Assembly (NCBI RefSeq): GCF_017068395.1
Contig: NZ_CP070619.1
Span: forward strand, 6,572,001-6,636,000
Direction of reading: 5' to 3'
DNA from: Rhodococcus pseudokoreensis
Lineage (GTDB): Bacteria > Actinomycetota > Actinomycetes > Mycobacteriales > Mycobacteriaceae
DNA: 64,000 bases
Translations under genes and position numbers: made by a program
The notes under the pieces: model-generated
The model's input: only the letters and a program-made list of their open reading frames with translations
What the model was told of the DNA's origin: nothing
The model's database searches: none
Shown: positions 9,263 to 17,557 of the stretch, one piece after another
Layout of the letters: each line of letters begins with the position of its first letter
How positions within the stretch are numbered: the first letter of the stretch is position 1

Positions 9263-10810
9263 TCAGAACGGCCACTCGCCGTCCCGGGTGCCCTCCAGGA
9301 GCGGGATCATCGAGAACCCCGCGTCCGACAGTCCGCCGAACGTGTGACGGTTCGCGGACCCCGCCGGTCCGTGTCCGTGCCGGTAGCCCGCCACGTTCCA
9401 GGTGTAGACGGGGACGTCGGCCGGGACGTGCCGGGTCGGATCACCCCACGCCGCCTGCTCGTCGGTGACGATGACGACGCGATCGTGGCCGCGGTAGTGC
9501 TTCCGCACCGCCGCCGCAGTGTCCGTGCCGCCGAGGTCGCCGAAGCTGTCGACCACGCGCAGCACCGCCTGATTCGCGAACGGCACGGCCCGGCTGTTCG
9601 TGCCGAACTCGACGAGGTCCGCGCGCGCGGCGCGTGCCGCCAGCACGGTGCCGAACACGGCGGCCGCGTCCGCCCTCGTCAGCTCCGACCGCGCCGAGAC
9701 GCGGCTGTAGAACATCGATCCGGACCGGTCGACGAGAACCAGGGTGCGGCCGGGCAGCGACGGGACCGCGGACAGCGACGCCCCGAGCGCACGCTCGAGC
9801 GCATGTCCCCACCGCAGGCTCGGCGCGTTCCGGTACGCCGCGAGAAATCGCATCGGCAGCTGCCGCGACTGCGCGACCTCGCCCGGATCGGCGATCCTGG
9901 CCGCCACCTGCTCCGCAACGTGGTCGGGGATCCCGGCCTCGTCGAAGTTCCGCAGGTTACGGAGAAGCGCCATGAACCCCATGGACGGGATCACCGCCTG
10001 CCAGGCCGCGGCATCCATCGGTCCCTGCAGCCAGCCGGCGAGCGACTCCCACGTCATGCCGGCCGCCGACAGCCGCTCCGGGGTCCGGAGGACGGCACGC
10101 CGGTCCTCCGGCGGGAGTGCCGCCAGCGCCGCCCGCTCCGTGAGCACGCGCAGACCGGCAGGCACGGCGTTCTCACGCCCCTGCCGCCGGTCGATCGCGT
10201 GCCGGAACAGCTCGCCCTGCCACGCCGCCGACGGCGACGCGTGGGTGAGCTCGAGAACGTCGCCGAAGCGGACGTCCCTGGCCTCGGAATCCCACTTCAG
10301 CAGTGAGCGTTCCGAATACAGCCGGGCGGCGGCGTCGGCGACACCGCGCTTGACCGGCTTCGGAATCGAACGACCGTGCCGGGACATCCAGTACGCGAGG
10401 ATCTCGCCCGGCTCGTCGGCCCGCTCCAGTGCGGAAGAGATGACGGCACGGTTGCCGCCGTGCAGTCCGGCACCCAGCCGGGCCCGGACGAACTCGGCCG
10501 CGGCCACCACCGACGCGGAACGCAGATGCGCATCGCGGCGCAGCCACCCGATCAGGCGGGCGGTCCACTCCGGATCCGACAGTGCGACCTCGTGGATCAG
10601 CGCGACGAACCGTCCGTCGCGGTCCGACGCCGACTCGTAGAACGTGTGTTCACCGACCATGTTCGTGACCGCGAGGAGGAACAACTCGCTCTTCGCGTCG
10701 CGGGCGTAGCCGCTGCCGCCCTCGAAGGTGCGGCCCGACGGTTGCGTCTCCGACGCGATGGGGCTCCGTACCTTGGTGCGGCGCAGCGTCTTCGGGTTGA
10801 ACTTGCTCAT
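9263..10810 (-). CDS. rsr: Ro60/Rsr homologue (TROVE + von Willebrand A domain)
   Basis: Ring-shaped RNA-binding protein of 515 residues. The N-terminal about 340 residues form the TROVE domain of alpha-helical repeats (ELFLLAVTNMVGE, RLIGWLRRDAHLR, MGFMALLRNLRNF). The C-terminal vWA domain keeps the MIDAS motif VDRSGSMF (DxSxS) and the T/D residues (GGTDT, IVTDEQ). In Deinococcus and Salmonella, Rsr binds Y RNAs that tether it to PNPase for structured-RNA decay. The start MSKFNPKT is fixed by a strong AGGAGG 8 bp upstream; a longer open frame to 11062 overlaps the RNA elements and is not coding. Two Y-RNA-like elements lie just upstream on the same strand. Confidence 0.95.
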   Translation of the reverse strand: MSKFNPKTLRRTKVRSPIASETQPSGRTFEGGSGYARDAKSELFLLAVTNMVGEHTFYESASDRDGRFVALIHEVALSDPEWTARLIGWLRRDAHLRSASVVAAAEFVRARLGAGLHGGNRAVISSALERADEPGEILAYWMSRHGRSIPKPVKRGVADAAARLYSERSLLKWDSEARDVRFGDVLELTHASPSAAWQGELFRHAIDRRQGRENAVPAGLRVLTERAALAALPPEDRRAVLRTPERLSAAGMTWESLAGWLQGPMDAAAWQAVIPSMGFMALLRNLRNFDEAGIPDHVAEQVAARIADPGEVAQSRQLPMRFLAAYRNAPSLRWGHALERALGASLSAVPSLPGRTLVLVDRSGSMFYSRVSARSELTRADAAAVFGTVLAARAARADLVEFGTNSRAVPFANQAVLRVVDSFGDLGGTDTAAAVRKHYRGHDRVVIVTDEQAAWGDPTRHVPADVPVYTWNVAGYRHGHGPAGSANRHTFGGLSDAGFSMIPLLEGTRDGEWPF

Positions 10811-10847
10811 GGTTGTTCCTCCTTCCGGGAGGTGTCGGTGCTCGTGG

Positions 10848-10954
10848 GTGCGCGCCACCCGAGGTCGAGGCGACGACGGGGTGCGGAGTCGAACCGCGTG
10901 CTTGCGCACTTCACCTGAGAAGTATCCGTCGTCTGCGCACCGGGTGGCGCGCAC
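10848..10954 (-). ncRNA. Y-RNA-like element 2 (cloverleaf-like tRNA mimic)
   Basis: Read on the minus strand, 107 nt closed by a perfect 14-bp stem (10941-10954 with 10848-10861). Inside, an 8-bp helix (10926-10933 with 10872-10879) encloses a D-arm-like hairpin (stem ACTTC/GAAGT, loop TCAGGT with the conserved GG, 10908-10923), a short GCAA-loop hairpin, and a T-arm (stem GCGG/CCGC, loop TTCGACT, 10883-10897). This is a Ro-binding-type stem topped by a tRNA-like module, as in bacterial YrlA RNAs. The 5' motif CCGGTGCGCAG...TACTTC is shared (22 of 25 nt) with element 1. It ends 37 nt before the rsr start codon, inside the likely rsr leader. Confidence 0.72.
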
Positions 10955-10955
10955 G

Positions 10956-11100
10956 CATGTCGTGCCGAGTTCGGAGTCGGCGGAGGCACGGACGCGCTCT
11001 ACCACTGAGCTACAGGGACCTGCGTCCCTGACCGGATTCGAACCGGCGACCACGCGATCCACAGTCGAAGTAGCCCTCGCCTGCGCACCGGCACAACATG
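10956..11100 (-). ncRNA. Y-RNA-like element 1 (circularly permuted tRNA mimic)
   Basis: Read on the minus strand, 145 nt closed by a 12-bp stem with one G-U (11089-11100 with 10956-10967). Within it come, in order, a T-arm (GCCGG-TTCGAAT-CCGGT, 11031-11047), the 3' acceptor strand CAGGGAC (11024-11030), a GCAG loop, the 5' acceptor strand GTCCCTG (11013-11019), TA, and a D-arm (GCTC-AGTGGTA-GAGC, 10996-11010). A helix of 6-7 bp with one bulged U (11054-11060 with 10990-10995) takes the anticodon-stem place. So the tRNA fold is permuted: acceptor ends are joined and the anticodon loop is opened into the Y-RNA stem. Another 7-bp helix with a bulged C joins 11075-11081 to 10979-10986. Confidence 0.78.
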
Positions 11101-11112
11101 TTTCGTGAACCG

Positions 11113-11141
11113 ACTCTACGGGCCGCGTCGGGGGATGTCGC
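11113..11141 (-). promoter_or_regulatory. predicted promoter of the Y-RNA/rsr unit
   Basis: On the minus strand, GCGACA (11136-11141; four of six match TTGACA) is followed after exactly 17 nt by TAGAGT (11113-11118, TANNNT class). The predicted start is an A at 11106, six nt before the closing stem of element 1. That placement supports the 5' end assigned to the RNA. Confidence 0.6.
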
Positions 11142-11146
11142 GTGAA

Positions 11147-11944
11147 TTAATTCGTGCCGGAACCGGGCGCGACCAGATCCCACGGAACGGTGAGGATGTT
11201 GTCGCGGATCCGCCGGCGCTGCGGCTGCACGGGAAGTCCCTGCGCGCGCAGCAGTTCGAGGGCGGCGCGCCACCGCACCCGCGGTCCGAACGAGCCGTGC
11301 GGCGCCGCGGTGGCCCATGCGCGATCCGCCGCAGCGAGGAGAGCGTGGACCGGCTCACCCGGGACGTTGCGATGGATCAGCGCCTTGGGCAGTCGTTCGG
11401 CGATGTCCGACGGCTTCTCCACGGCGAACGGATCCCACGCCAGCGTCAGCGACAGCGGGCGGGTGGCGTCGAGCAGCACCCACGCGCAGCGGCGGCCCAG
11501 TTCGTCACACGTGCCGTCGAGGATCAACCCGCCCGGTGCGAGCCCGGACTGCATCCGCGCCCACGCCGGCCCGACCGCATCCTCGGGGTACTGCCGCAGC
11601 ACGTTGAACGCACGGACCAGGACGGGACGCAGTCCGGAGAGCTCGAACCCGCCGCGGGCGAAACTCACTCCGTTCCTGCTCTCGACCACACGCTCGGGGT
11701 CGATCTCGAGCCCGACCACCCGGCGGTCGCCGCGCACCGCGGTCAACCGGTCGGCGAGCTCGAACGTGGTGTGCGGCCGGGCGCCGTACCCGAGGTCGAC
11801 GACGAGCGGGTCAGCGGACGCGTGCAGCGTCCGGCGCACCAGCGCGTCGTGGACGAGCCAGCGGTCGCTGCGGCGCAGCCGGTTGATGCCTGTCGTACCC
11901 CGGGTGATGACACCGTGAGGCCGCCTCAGCGTCGCTGAAGTCAT
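11147..11944 (-). CDS. SAM-methyltransferase-like protein
   Basis: 265 residues. The segment LVVDLGYGARPHTTFEL (near residues 46-62) is a motif-I-like SAM-binding loop, and VVGLEIDPERV near 77-87 fits motif II. I recognise it as a conserved actinobacterial methyltransferase-fold protein of unknown acceptor. It ends directly upstream of the predicted Y-RNA promoter, and the upstream DUF2505 gene reads in the same direction 21 bp away. A link to RNA metabolism is possible by position only. Confidence 0.62.
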   Translation of the reverse strand: MTSATLRRPHGVITRGTTGINRLRRSDRWLVHDALVRRTLHASADPLVVDLGYGARPHTTFELADRLTAVRGDRRVVGLEIDPERVVESRNGVSFARGGFELSGLRPVLVRAFNVLRQYPEDAVGPAWARMQSGLAPGGLILDGTCDELGRRCAWVLLDATRPLSLTLAWDPFAVEKPSDIAERLPKALIHRNVPGEPVHALLAAADRAWATAAPHGSFGPRVRWRAALELLRAQGLPVQPQRRRIRDNILTVPWDLVAPGSGTN

Positions 11945-11965
11945 GGGAAATCCGTGCAGTGGGTG

Positions 11966-12466
11966 CTAGTGCTGCGACAACCACGTTTCGGTGATCTCGG
12001 CCTCGGCGCGGAAGAGGTCGATCAGATTCACGAGCATCAGCTGCTCGAGCTTCCCGCCGATGAACGGCAGGTACACCTTCGCCTCGGACGAGGTGCGGAA
12101 CGTGCACCCCGTCTCGGTGGCGAACAGCTTCATGGTGCCCGTGAGACTGCCGGGACCCGCCGGGATCGACGCCTCGTACGTGCCCGTGGTCGGCTCACCG
12201 AAGGGCGTGTACGACTCCTTGCGCGTGATGACCATGTCCTTCTTCATCACGGTCTGCGCGACCTCGGGGAGTTCCGACCGCGGCAGGATGTGGTGCAGGA
12301 CGATGTCGATCCCGTCGTCGTTCACGTCGAAGTGCTCGATGTGATTCTCGGAGTACTTCCGCATCTCCTCGATGCGCGCATCCCAGTAGTCACGGTTGGT
12401 GAACGCGTTGTACACCTCTTTGGGGGTGTGCTTGTAACGGGCTGAGTAGTCGATGCGGCGAGCCAT
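11966..12466 (-). CDS. DUF2505 family protein (copy 1)
   Basis: 166 residues with the START/SRPBCC-like pattern of DUF2505: N-terminal RIDYSARYKHTPKEVYNAF, a central beta-rich part, and a C-terminal helix (FIGGKLEQLMLVNL). These proteins bind hydrophobic ligands in related families, but no function is assigned. A paralogue lies 51 bp upstream on the same strand; the pair corresponds to the position of Rv0481c. Confidence 0.78.
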   Translation of the reverse strand: MARRIDYSARYKHTPKEVYNAFTNRDYWDARIEEMRKYSENHIEHFDVNDDGIDIVLHHILPRSELPEVAQTVMKKDMVITRKESYTPFGEPTTGTYEASIPAGPGSLTGTMKLFATETGCTFRTSSEAKVYLPFIGGKLEQLMLVNLIDLFRAEAEITETWLSQH

Positions 12467-12517
12467 GATCGCCTAGGTTACCGGCTGGGACCTGACACAA
12501 CGGACACCCGCCCCAGG

Positions 12518-13015
12518 TCAGCCCCCGAGCCACTGCTCGGTGAACTCCTGCTCCTTCGCGATCAGGCGGAGGACCTCGTCCGCGATCGCGTTCTCGATCT
12601 TGCCGCCGATCAGCGGGATCCTGACCTCGGCCTTGCCTTCGACCTGCACGTTCGCCCGGGAACCGTCGGCTTTCAGCGTCTGAGTTCCGGAGATCGTCGC
12701 AGGCGCACCCACCACCTCGGCCGTGAACGTGCCCTCGGCGTGATCGCCGTCGAGCGTGCCCCACGTCTCCGTGCGCTTGATCACGAGGTCGCCCGGACGG
12801 ACCTTCGAGACGATACTGGGCAGGTGCTCGGCGGGGATCGACTGCGACATGGCCACCGAGATGGTGCCCGGCCCGGTCGTGACCTGGTCCAGGGCGGCCC
12901 CCGGTCCGCCGACCTCGTCCAGACGGTCGCGCCAGTACTGCTCGGTGATCAGGCCCGCATGGACCTGGGCGACGGGAAACGCATAGGACGACGAATGCTC
13001 GATGCGGCGGCTCAC
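12518..13015 (-). CDS. DUF2505 family protein (copy 2)
   Basis: 165 residues, paralogous to the neighbour: RIEHSSSYAFPVAQVHAGL at the N-terminus and IPLIGGKIENAIADEVL near the C-terminus align with the same positions of copy 1. It starts with GTG and diverges from murB with only 26 bp between starts, so the two genes share a compact promoter region. The tandem pair probably arose by duplication. Function unknown. Confidence 0.77.
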   Translation of the reverse strand: MSRRIEHSSSYAFPVAQVHAGLITEQYWRDRLDEVGGPGAALDQVTTGPGTISVAMSQSIPAEHLPSIVSKVRPGDLVIKRTETWGTLDGDHAEGTFTAEVVGAPATISGTQTLKADGSRANVQVEGKAEVRIPLIGGKIENAIADEVLRLIAKEQEFTEQWLGG

Positions 13016-13041
13016 GATCGGCCACGCTACCGTTTGCGGTT

Positions 13042-14133
13042 GTGTGGGATGTGAGCATTGTCAGTCAACTCGTCGATTCGGGCGCGTTCGTGTCGGAAAA
13101 CCTCGAACTGTCGGGGATGACCACGCTGCGGGTCGGCGGGCCGGCGCGGATCGTGGCGGAGTGCCCGACCACGCAGGTCCTCGTCGACGTGGTGCGTCTT
13201 CTCGACGCCGCGCACATCCCGACGCTGATCCTCGCGGGCGGCTCCAATCTCGTCGTCGGGGACGACGGATTCGACGGTGTGGTGGTGCGTGTGTGCAACA
13301 CCACTGTCGGTCTGGAGGAGGGATTCGTCACTGCGGAGGCTGGCGCCGAGTGGGATCAGGTGGTCGCGCAGACCGTCGCCGCCGAACTGGGCGGGCTCGA
13401 ATGCCTGTCGGGGATCCCCGGGTCGACCGGGGCCACCCCGGTGCAGAACGTCGGTGCGTACGGCGTCGAGATCGGGTCGATGCTGCGGCGGGTGCACCTC
13501 CTCGATCGGCGGACCGGTGAGGCGCGCTGGGTCGAACCCGCCGCGCTGGGCCTCGGGTACCGCACGAGCGTCCTCAAGCACTCCGACGCGGCACTCGTAC
13601 TGGCCGTCGAACTGACCGTGCATCCCGACGGACTGTCCGAGCCGCTGCGCTACCGCGAACTCGTCTCGGCGCTCGACGGTTCCGAGGGCGACCGGTTGCC
13701 GTCGGCGCAGGTCCGGGGCGCCGTGCTGGATCTCCGCCGGGGCAAGGGCATGGTGCTGGACCCCGACGACCACGACACCTGGAGCGCGGGCTCGTTCTTC
13801 ACCAACCCCGTCGTCTCCGACGGCGAGCTGGCGGGCGTCCTCGCCGCGATCGAGACCCGCCTCGGCGACGTCACCGTTCCGCAGTACCCGGCCGACGGCG
13901 GAACGAAGTTGTCTGCCGGTTGGCTGATCGAGCGGTCCGGCTTTTCGAAGGGGTATCCCGGCGAGAGCGCCGTCGCGCGGCTGTCGACCAAGCACACCCT
14001 CGCGTTGACCAACCGGGGCGCCGCGAAGACCGAAGACCTGCTGGCACTGGCTCGCGACGTGCGGGACGGCGTCCAGTCGGCATTCGGTGTCCGGCTCGAA
14101 CCCGAACCCGTGACGGTCGGCTGCGCGATCTGA
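13042..14133 (+). CDS. murB: UDP-N-acetylenolpyruvoylglucosamine reductase
   Basis: FAD enzyme reducing UDP-GlcNAc-enolpyruvate to UDP-MurNAc, the second committed step of peptidoglycan precursor synthesis. FAD-binding motifs TTLRVGGPA and [14 protein letters not shown] are near the N-terminus, [18 protein letters not shown] in the middle, and the catalytic Ser lies in [10 protein letters not shown]. 363 residues is normal. It is followed by an L,D-transpeptidase lipoprotein, another cell-wall gene, as in Rv0482-Rv0483. Confidence 0.95.
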   Translation: MWDVSIVSQLVDSGAFVSENLELSGMTTLRVGGPARIVAECPTTQVLVDVVRLLDAAHIPTLILAGGSNLVVGDDGFDGVVVRVCNTTVGLEEGFVTAEAGAEWDQVVAQTVAAELGGLECLSGIPGSTGATPVQNVGAYGVEIGSMLRRVHLLDRRTGEARWVEPAALGLGYRTSVLKHSDAALVLAVELTVHPDGLSEPLRYRELVSALDGSEGDRLPSAQVRGAVLDLRRGKGMVLDPDDHDTWSAGSFFTNPVVSDGELAGVLAAIETRLGDVTVPQYPADGGTKLSAGWLIERSGFSKGYPGESAVARLSTKHTLALTNRGAAKTEDLLALARDVRDGVQSAFGVRLEPEPVTVGCAI

Positions 14134-14165
14134 GGCAGGTCGGTAGCGCAGGTAACCTGTTAGCT

Positions 14166-15347
14166 GTGCATGAACTGGGTTCCCGGACAAGTCGGTCGCG
14201 CGTCGCGCTGATCGCGACGGCGCTGATCGCGTTTCTCCTTTTGCTGACCGGATGCACGGTCTCCGAGCCGGGAACCGCCACCGCGCCCCCCGAACCGGCG
14301 GTCGAGGTCACCCAGAATCCGGCGTCCGGCACCGAGGACGTCAGCCCGGTGGCGCCGATCTCCGCGACCGCGTCGCAGGGCACGTTCACCGACATCTCCC
14401 TCGTCAACGCCGACGGGCGTGCCGTGCAGGGTGTGCTGTCACCCGACCGGACCACGTTCACCGTCGGGGAGGCGCTGGGCTACGGCGCGACCTACACGTG
14501 GAAGGGCACGGCGCTCGGCACGGACGGCAAGTCCGTCACCGTCGACGGCAGCTTCACCACGCTCGAACCCGACGAGACGATCGGCGCGACCCTCAACATC
14601 GGCGACGGCCAGGAGGTCGGGATCGCCGCCCCGATCATCGTGCAGTTCCACGAGTCCGTCGAGGACAAGGCGGCGGTCGAGAAGGCGATGACCGTCACGA
14701 CCAACCCGCCCACCCCCGGCTCCTGGGCGTGGCTGCCCGACGACAACGGATCGCGGGCGCACTGGCGTCCCCAGAACTACTGGGCGCCCGGCACCACCGT
14801 CGCCCTGGACGCGAAGCTGTACGGAGTGGACTTCGGCGGGGGAGCTTACGGCGAGCAGGACCTGTCGCTGAACTTCACTGTCGGGCGCAGTCAGATCGTG
14901 ATCGCGAACGCCCCCAGCCACCGCATGCAGGTGGTGCGCGGCGGCGAAACCATCATGGACATCCCCGTCAGCTACGGCGAGGGCAACGAGGCGCGCAACG
15001 TCACCCGCAGCGGCATCCACATGGTGACCGAGAAGCACGAGGACTTCCTCATGTCCAACCCGCCGTTCTACGAGAACGTCCGCGAACGGTGGGCGGTCCG
15101 CATCTCCAACAACGGCGAGTTCATCCACGCCAACCCGGAGACCATCGGCGTCCAGGGTTCGTCGAACGTCACCAACGGCTGCATCAACCTGTCCCTCGGC
15201 GACGCTCAGGAGTACTTCGGCACCGCGCTGTACGGCGACCCCGTCGAGGTGACCGGGACGTCCATCGACCTGTCGGCCGCCGACGGCGACATCTACGACT
15301 GGGCTGTCAGCTGGCCCGATTGGCAGTCCCTCTCGGCCCTCGCATAG
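14166..15347 (+). CDS. lipoprotein L,D-transpeptidase (LdtMt5/LprQ-like)
   Basis: 393 residues. A lipoprotein signal (hydrophobic 13-27, lipobox LTGC with Cys30) anchors it outside the cell. Ig-like domains lie at about 65-250 and the YkuD catalytic domain at about 250-380. The family motif H-x14-17-[S/T]-H-G-C is present as His321, Thr336-Asn337-Gly338-Cys339: the usual His before GC is Asn. It forms 3-3 cross-links in peptidoglycan or attaches partners to it. The GTG at 14166 directly precedes the signal peptide; upstream in-frame codons lie inside murB. Position matches Rv0483 (LdtMt5), a divergent class, so the Asn may be subfamily-typical. Confidence 0.9.
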   Translation: MHELGSRTSRSRVALIATALIAFLLLLTGCTVSEPGTATAPPEPAVEVTQNPASGTEDVSPVAPISATASQGTFTDISLVNADGRAVQGVLSPDRTTFTVGEALGYGATYTWKGTALGTDGKSVTVDGSFTTLEPDETIGATLNIGDGQEVGIAAPIIVQFHESVEDKAAVEKAMTVTTNPPTPGSWAWLPDDNGSRAHWRPQNYWAPGTTVALDAKLYGVDFGGGAYGEQDLSLNFTVGRSQIVIANAPSHRMQVVRGGETIMDIPVSYGEGNEARNVTRSGIHMVTEKHEDFLMSNPPFYENVRERWAVRISNNGEFIHANPETIGVQGSSNVTNGCINLSLGDAQEYFGTALYGDPVEVTGTSIDLSAADGDIYDWAVSWPDWQSLSALA

Positions 15348-15390
15348 GTGAGCGGCAAAGCGTGCTCGGGCACACTTTGCCGCTCACCTA
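15345..15390. terminator. long hairpin including the ldt stop codon
   Basis: A 16-bp perfect stem (15345-15360 with 15375-15390), one mismatch, then 4 bp and a TCGG loop. The stop codon of the transpeptidase gene is the first triplet of the stem. The remaining stretch to 15583 holds no other clear signal. Confidence 0.65.
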
Positions 15391-15583
15391 CGGGTCGGCG
15401 AACTTTCTCCACATTCGGTGGAACCGAAAGCGGATCCGGTGCGTCTACCTGAATGAGGACGCGTCAACGGCGCCGCGTTCTCGGGTGACACAACTGTGGG
15501 GAGTCGTCCGCTGTCGAGGGGTCGACGGACGACCCCGACAGTCCGTTTCGGTCGAAAGTCGTTGATCGGCAGGGGGCTGTGGG

Positions 15584-15733
15584 ATGGGATGGATGTTGCT
15601 GGGTGTGGCGTCGATCGTCGCGGGACTGTGGGCGGTGGTCCTGTTCCTCGAACACCAGGACAGGAGGATCGCCGCGAAGTTGCCTACGTCGTACGGTGAA
15701 AACGCCCGGACGAAGCCTGATCTCGTGGCTTGA
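15584..15733 (+). CDS. small single-span membrane protein (49 aa)
   Basis: A short open frame encodes 49 residues: one hydrophobic segment (MLLGVASIVAGLWAVVLFL) followed by a charged cytoplasmic tail (EHQDRRIAAKLPTSYGE). A GGGGG stretch lies about 7 bp before the ATG. Its last 50 bp overlap the 3' end of the convergent SDR gene, which lowers confidence. No family recognised. Confidence 0.42.
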   Translation: MGWMLLGVASIVAGLWAVVLFLEHQDRRIAAKLPTSYGENARTKPDLVA

Positions 15734-16430
15734 CGACGATCTGGTCGATGTTCACGTGGGACGGCCGGGAGGCGACGAACCCGATGACGTCCGCGACGTC
15801 TGCGGCCACCAGCGGCGTGATGCCCTCGTAGACCTTGTCGGCCCGGTCCTGATCGCCCTCGAACCGCACGAGCGAGAACTCGGTTTCCACTGCGCCCGGA
15901 GCGATCTCGGTGAGACGGACCGGCTTGCCGAGCAGTTCCCCGCGCAGCGTGCGGTGCAGGACACCCTCCGCGTGCTTGGCCGTCGTGTACCCGGCACCGT
16001 TGTCGTACGCCTCGATCGCGGCCAGGGACGTGACGGTGACGACGAGGCCGTCGCCCGACTCGATCAACTTGGGCAGCAGCGCCTTGGTGATCCGAAGGGT
16101 GCCCAGGACATTGGTCTCCCACATCCACCGCCAGTCGTCGAGGTCGGCCTCGGCGACGGTGGCCAGTCCTTTGGCGCCGCCCGCGTTGTTCACGAGCACG
16201 TCGACCCTCGGCAGTACCGCGGCGAACGCGTCCACGGAATCCTGGTCCGTGACGTCGAGTTCGAGCGCGGTACCGCCGATGTCTTCGGCGATCTTCTCCA
16301 GACGATCCAGTCGCCGAGCCCCGATCACCACATGAAATCCCTGCTCGGCCAGGGTGCGGGCGGTGGCTTCGCCGATTCCGGAGCTCGCTCCGGTGACGAC
16401 GGCGATGCGGGTGTCAGGTGAAAAGGTCAT
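15684..16430 (-). CDS. short-chain dehydrogenase/reductase
   Basis: Classical SDR of 248 residues with the cofactor motif TGASSGIG (near 15-22), NNAG, a catalytic Ser in TVTSLAA and Tyr/Lys in YTTAK. It catalyses NAD(P)H-dependent carbonyl/alcohol conversion; Arg residues after the second strand (GARRLDRL) favour NADP(H). Orthologous by position to Rv0484c. Substrate unknown. Confidence 0.88.
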   Translation of the reverse strand: MTFSPDTRIAVVTGASSGIGEATARTLAEQGFHVVIGARRLDRLEKIAEDIGGTALELDVTDQDSVDAFAAVLPRVDVLVNNAGGAKGLATVAEADLDDWRWMWETNVLGTLRITKALLPKLIESGDGLVVTVTSLAAIEAYDNGAGYTTAKHAEGVLHRTLRGELLGKPVRLTEIAPGAVETEFSLVRFEGDQDRADKVYEGITPLVAADVADVIGFVASRPSHVNIDQIVVKPRDQASSGRFHRTT

Positions 16431-16439
16431 GCCGACATG

Positions 16440-17387
16440 TTAGGGCTCGTCGATGACGGAGTAGTCACTCGCGTCGCCTGCGACGCTGCGGCTGCGTTCG
16501 CCCCGGACGTCGACGGGGACGTCGCCGGCCAGGGTGATGCGGTGGAGTCGCCGGTACTGGTCGTCGTAGTCGGCGACGGCGTAGTGCTGAGTGGCACGGT
16601 TGTCCCAGATTGCGACGTCGCCCGACTGCCAGTTCCACCGGGTGGTGAACTCGAGCGAGATGGCGTGATCCTGCAGGACCTTGAACAGCGCCTGCGACTG
16701 CGTGCTGCTCAGTCCGACCAGCTTCTTGACGAAGTGGCCGAGCAGCAGTGTGCGCTCGCCGGTCTCGGGGTGGACCCGCACCACCGGGTGCTCCGTCTCG
16801 AAGTACGTGGACTGGAACTCGGCGCGGTACTCCTGCGACTTCTCGTCCTGCGCGCGTTCGGCGCTCGTCGCCGCGTAGTCGTAGACGTTGGTGTGCGTCG
16901 CCCACAGGTTGTCGGCGAGGACCTTCAGCGGCTCGGGCAGCGCGTTGTAGGCGGCGACACCCGACGCCCAGGTGGTGGTTCCGCCGTACGTGGGGAGTTC
17001 CACGGCGCGCAGGATCGACGCCTTCGGGATGCGGTCGACGAACGTGACGTCGGTGTGCCAGCTGTTGGCCTTGCCGTAGTCGGAGTCGATGGGCAGCACC
17101 TTGGCGCCGCGCGAGGTGACGGTCGGGTGCGCCGTGGTGGGGGAGCCGAGAAGTTCCGCGAACTCGTATTGCGAGTCGTCGGTGAGATGTTCCTGGCCGC
17201 GGAAGAAGATCACCTTGTGCTCGAGCAGGGCCTGACGGATGAGGGAGACGGTGGCGGGGTCGAGCTGGCCGCCGAGCTGGACGCCGTCGATCCGGGCGCC
17301 GATGTGGGCGCCCAGCTTGACGACGCTCGCCGCGTTCTGGGAACCCTCGGCGTCGGTCACGGGCTCGGGCGCGAAATCGATGGACAT
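16440..17387 (-). CDS. TauD/TfdA-family Fe(II)/2-oxoglutarate dioxygenase
   Basis: 315 residues with the facial triad HxD...H: WHTDVTF (near 113-119) and [12 protein letters not shown] (near 263-274), and the 2-oxoglutarate-binding Arg in RRLHRITL. Typical members oxidise taurine, alkyl sulfates or sulfonates and release sulfite, or attack aryloxyacetates. The ATG at 17387 follows a GAAAGG site. An MHS transporter lies upstream on the same strand, making a sulfur-scavenging pair plausible but unproven. Confidence 0.87.
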   Translation of the reverse strand: MSIDFAPEPVTDAEGSQNAASVVKLGAHIGARIDGVQLGGQLDPATVSLIRQALLEHKVIFFRGQEHLTDDSQYEFAELLGSPTTAHPTVTSRGAKVLPIDSDYGKANSWHTDVTFVDRIPKASILRAVELPTYGGTTTWASGVAAYNALPEPLKVLADNLWATHTNVYDYAATSAERAQDEKSQEYRAEFQSTYFETEHPVVRVHPETGERTLLLGHFVKKLVGLSSTQSQALFKVLQDHAISLEFTTRWNWQSGDVAIWDNRATQHYAVADYDDQYRRLHRITLAGDVPVDVRGERSRSVAGDASDYSVIDEP

Positions 17388-17500
17388 GGTGGGCCTTTCG
17401 GATACCGGAGACGGTGTGGAGTCCTGTAACCGAACCATCGGGGCTGTGTCGCCGGAAGGATTTGCGTCACCCTGATCGCAACGGGCGGGCGCACGACGAC

Positions 17501-17535
17501 GTCTCCGCCGCACCGGCGGGCGGTGCGGCGGAGAC
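17501..17535 (-). terminator. hairpin downstream of the MHS transporter gene
   Basis: A perfect 14-bp inverted repeat (17501-17514 with 17522-17535) with a 7-nt loop lies between the stop of the MHS transporter and the start of the dioxygenase gene. It may end the transporter transcript or modulate read-through into the dioxygenase. Confidence 0.6.
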
Positions 17536-17557
17536 GGGTGGATCCATCGTGTCGGTG

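Noticed and set aside
10883..11019. One tRNA with a long insert using the D-arm of element 1 and the T-arm of element 2
   Set aside because: The acceptor strand GTCCCTG has its perfect partner next to the first T-arm, and the second T-arm is enclosed by its own 8-bp helix.
10981..11047. A tRNA gene on the minus strand (good T-arm, acceptor and D-arm)
   Set aside because: The T-arm and 3' acceptor precede the D-arm and 5' acceptor, the acceptor stem is closed by a 4-nt loop, and no anticodon loop exists. It fits a permuted Y-RNA module, not a functional tRNA.
10811..11062. N-terminal extension of the rsr protein by an open frame
   Set aside because: The stretch overlaps the structured RNAs, shows no protein similarity, and a strong ribosome-binding site precedes the Met at 10810.
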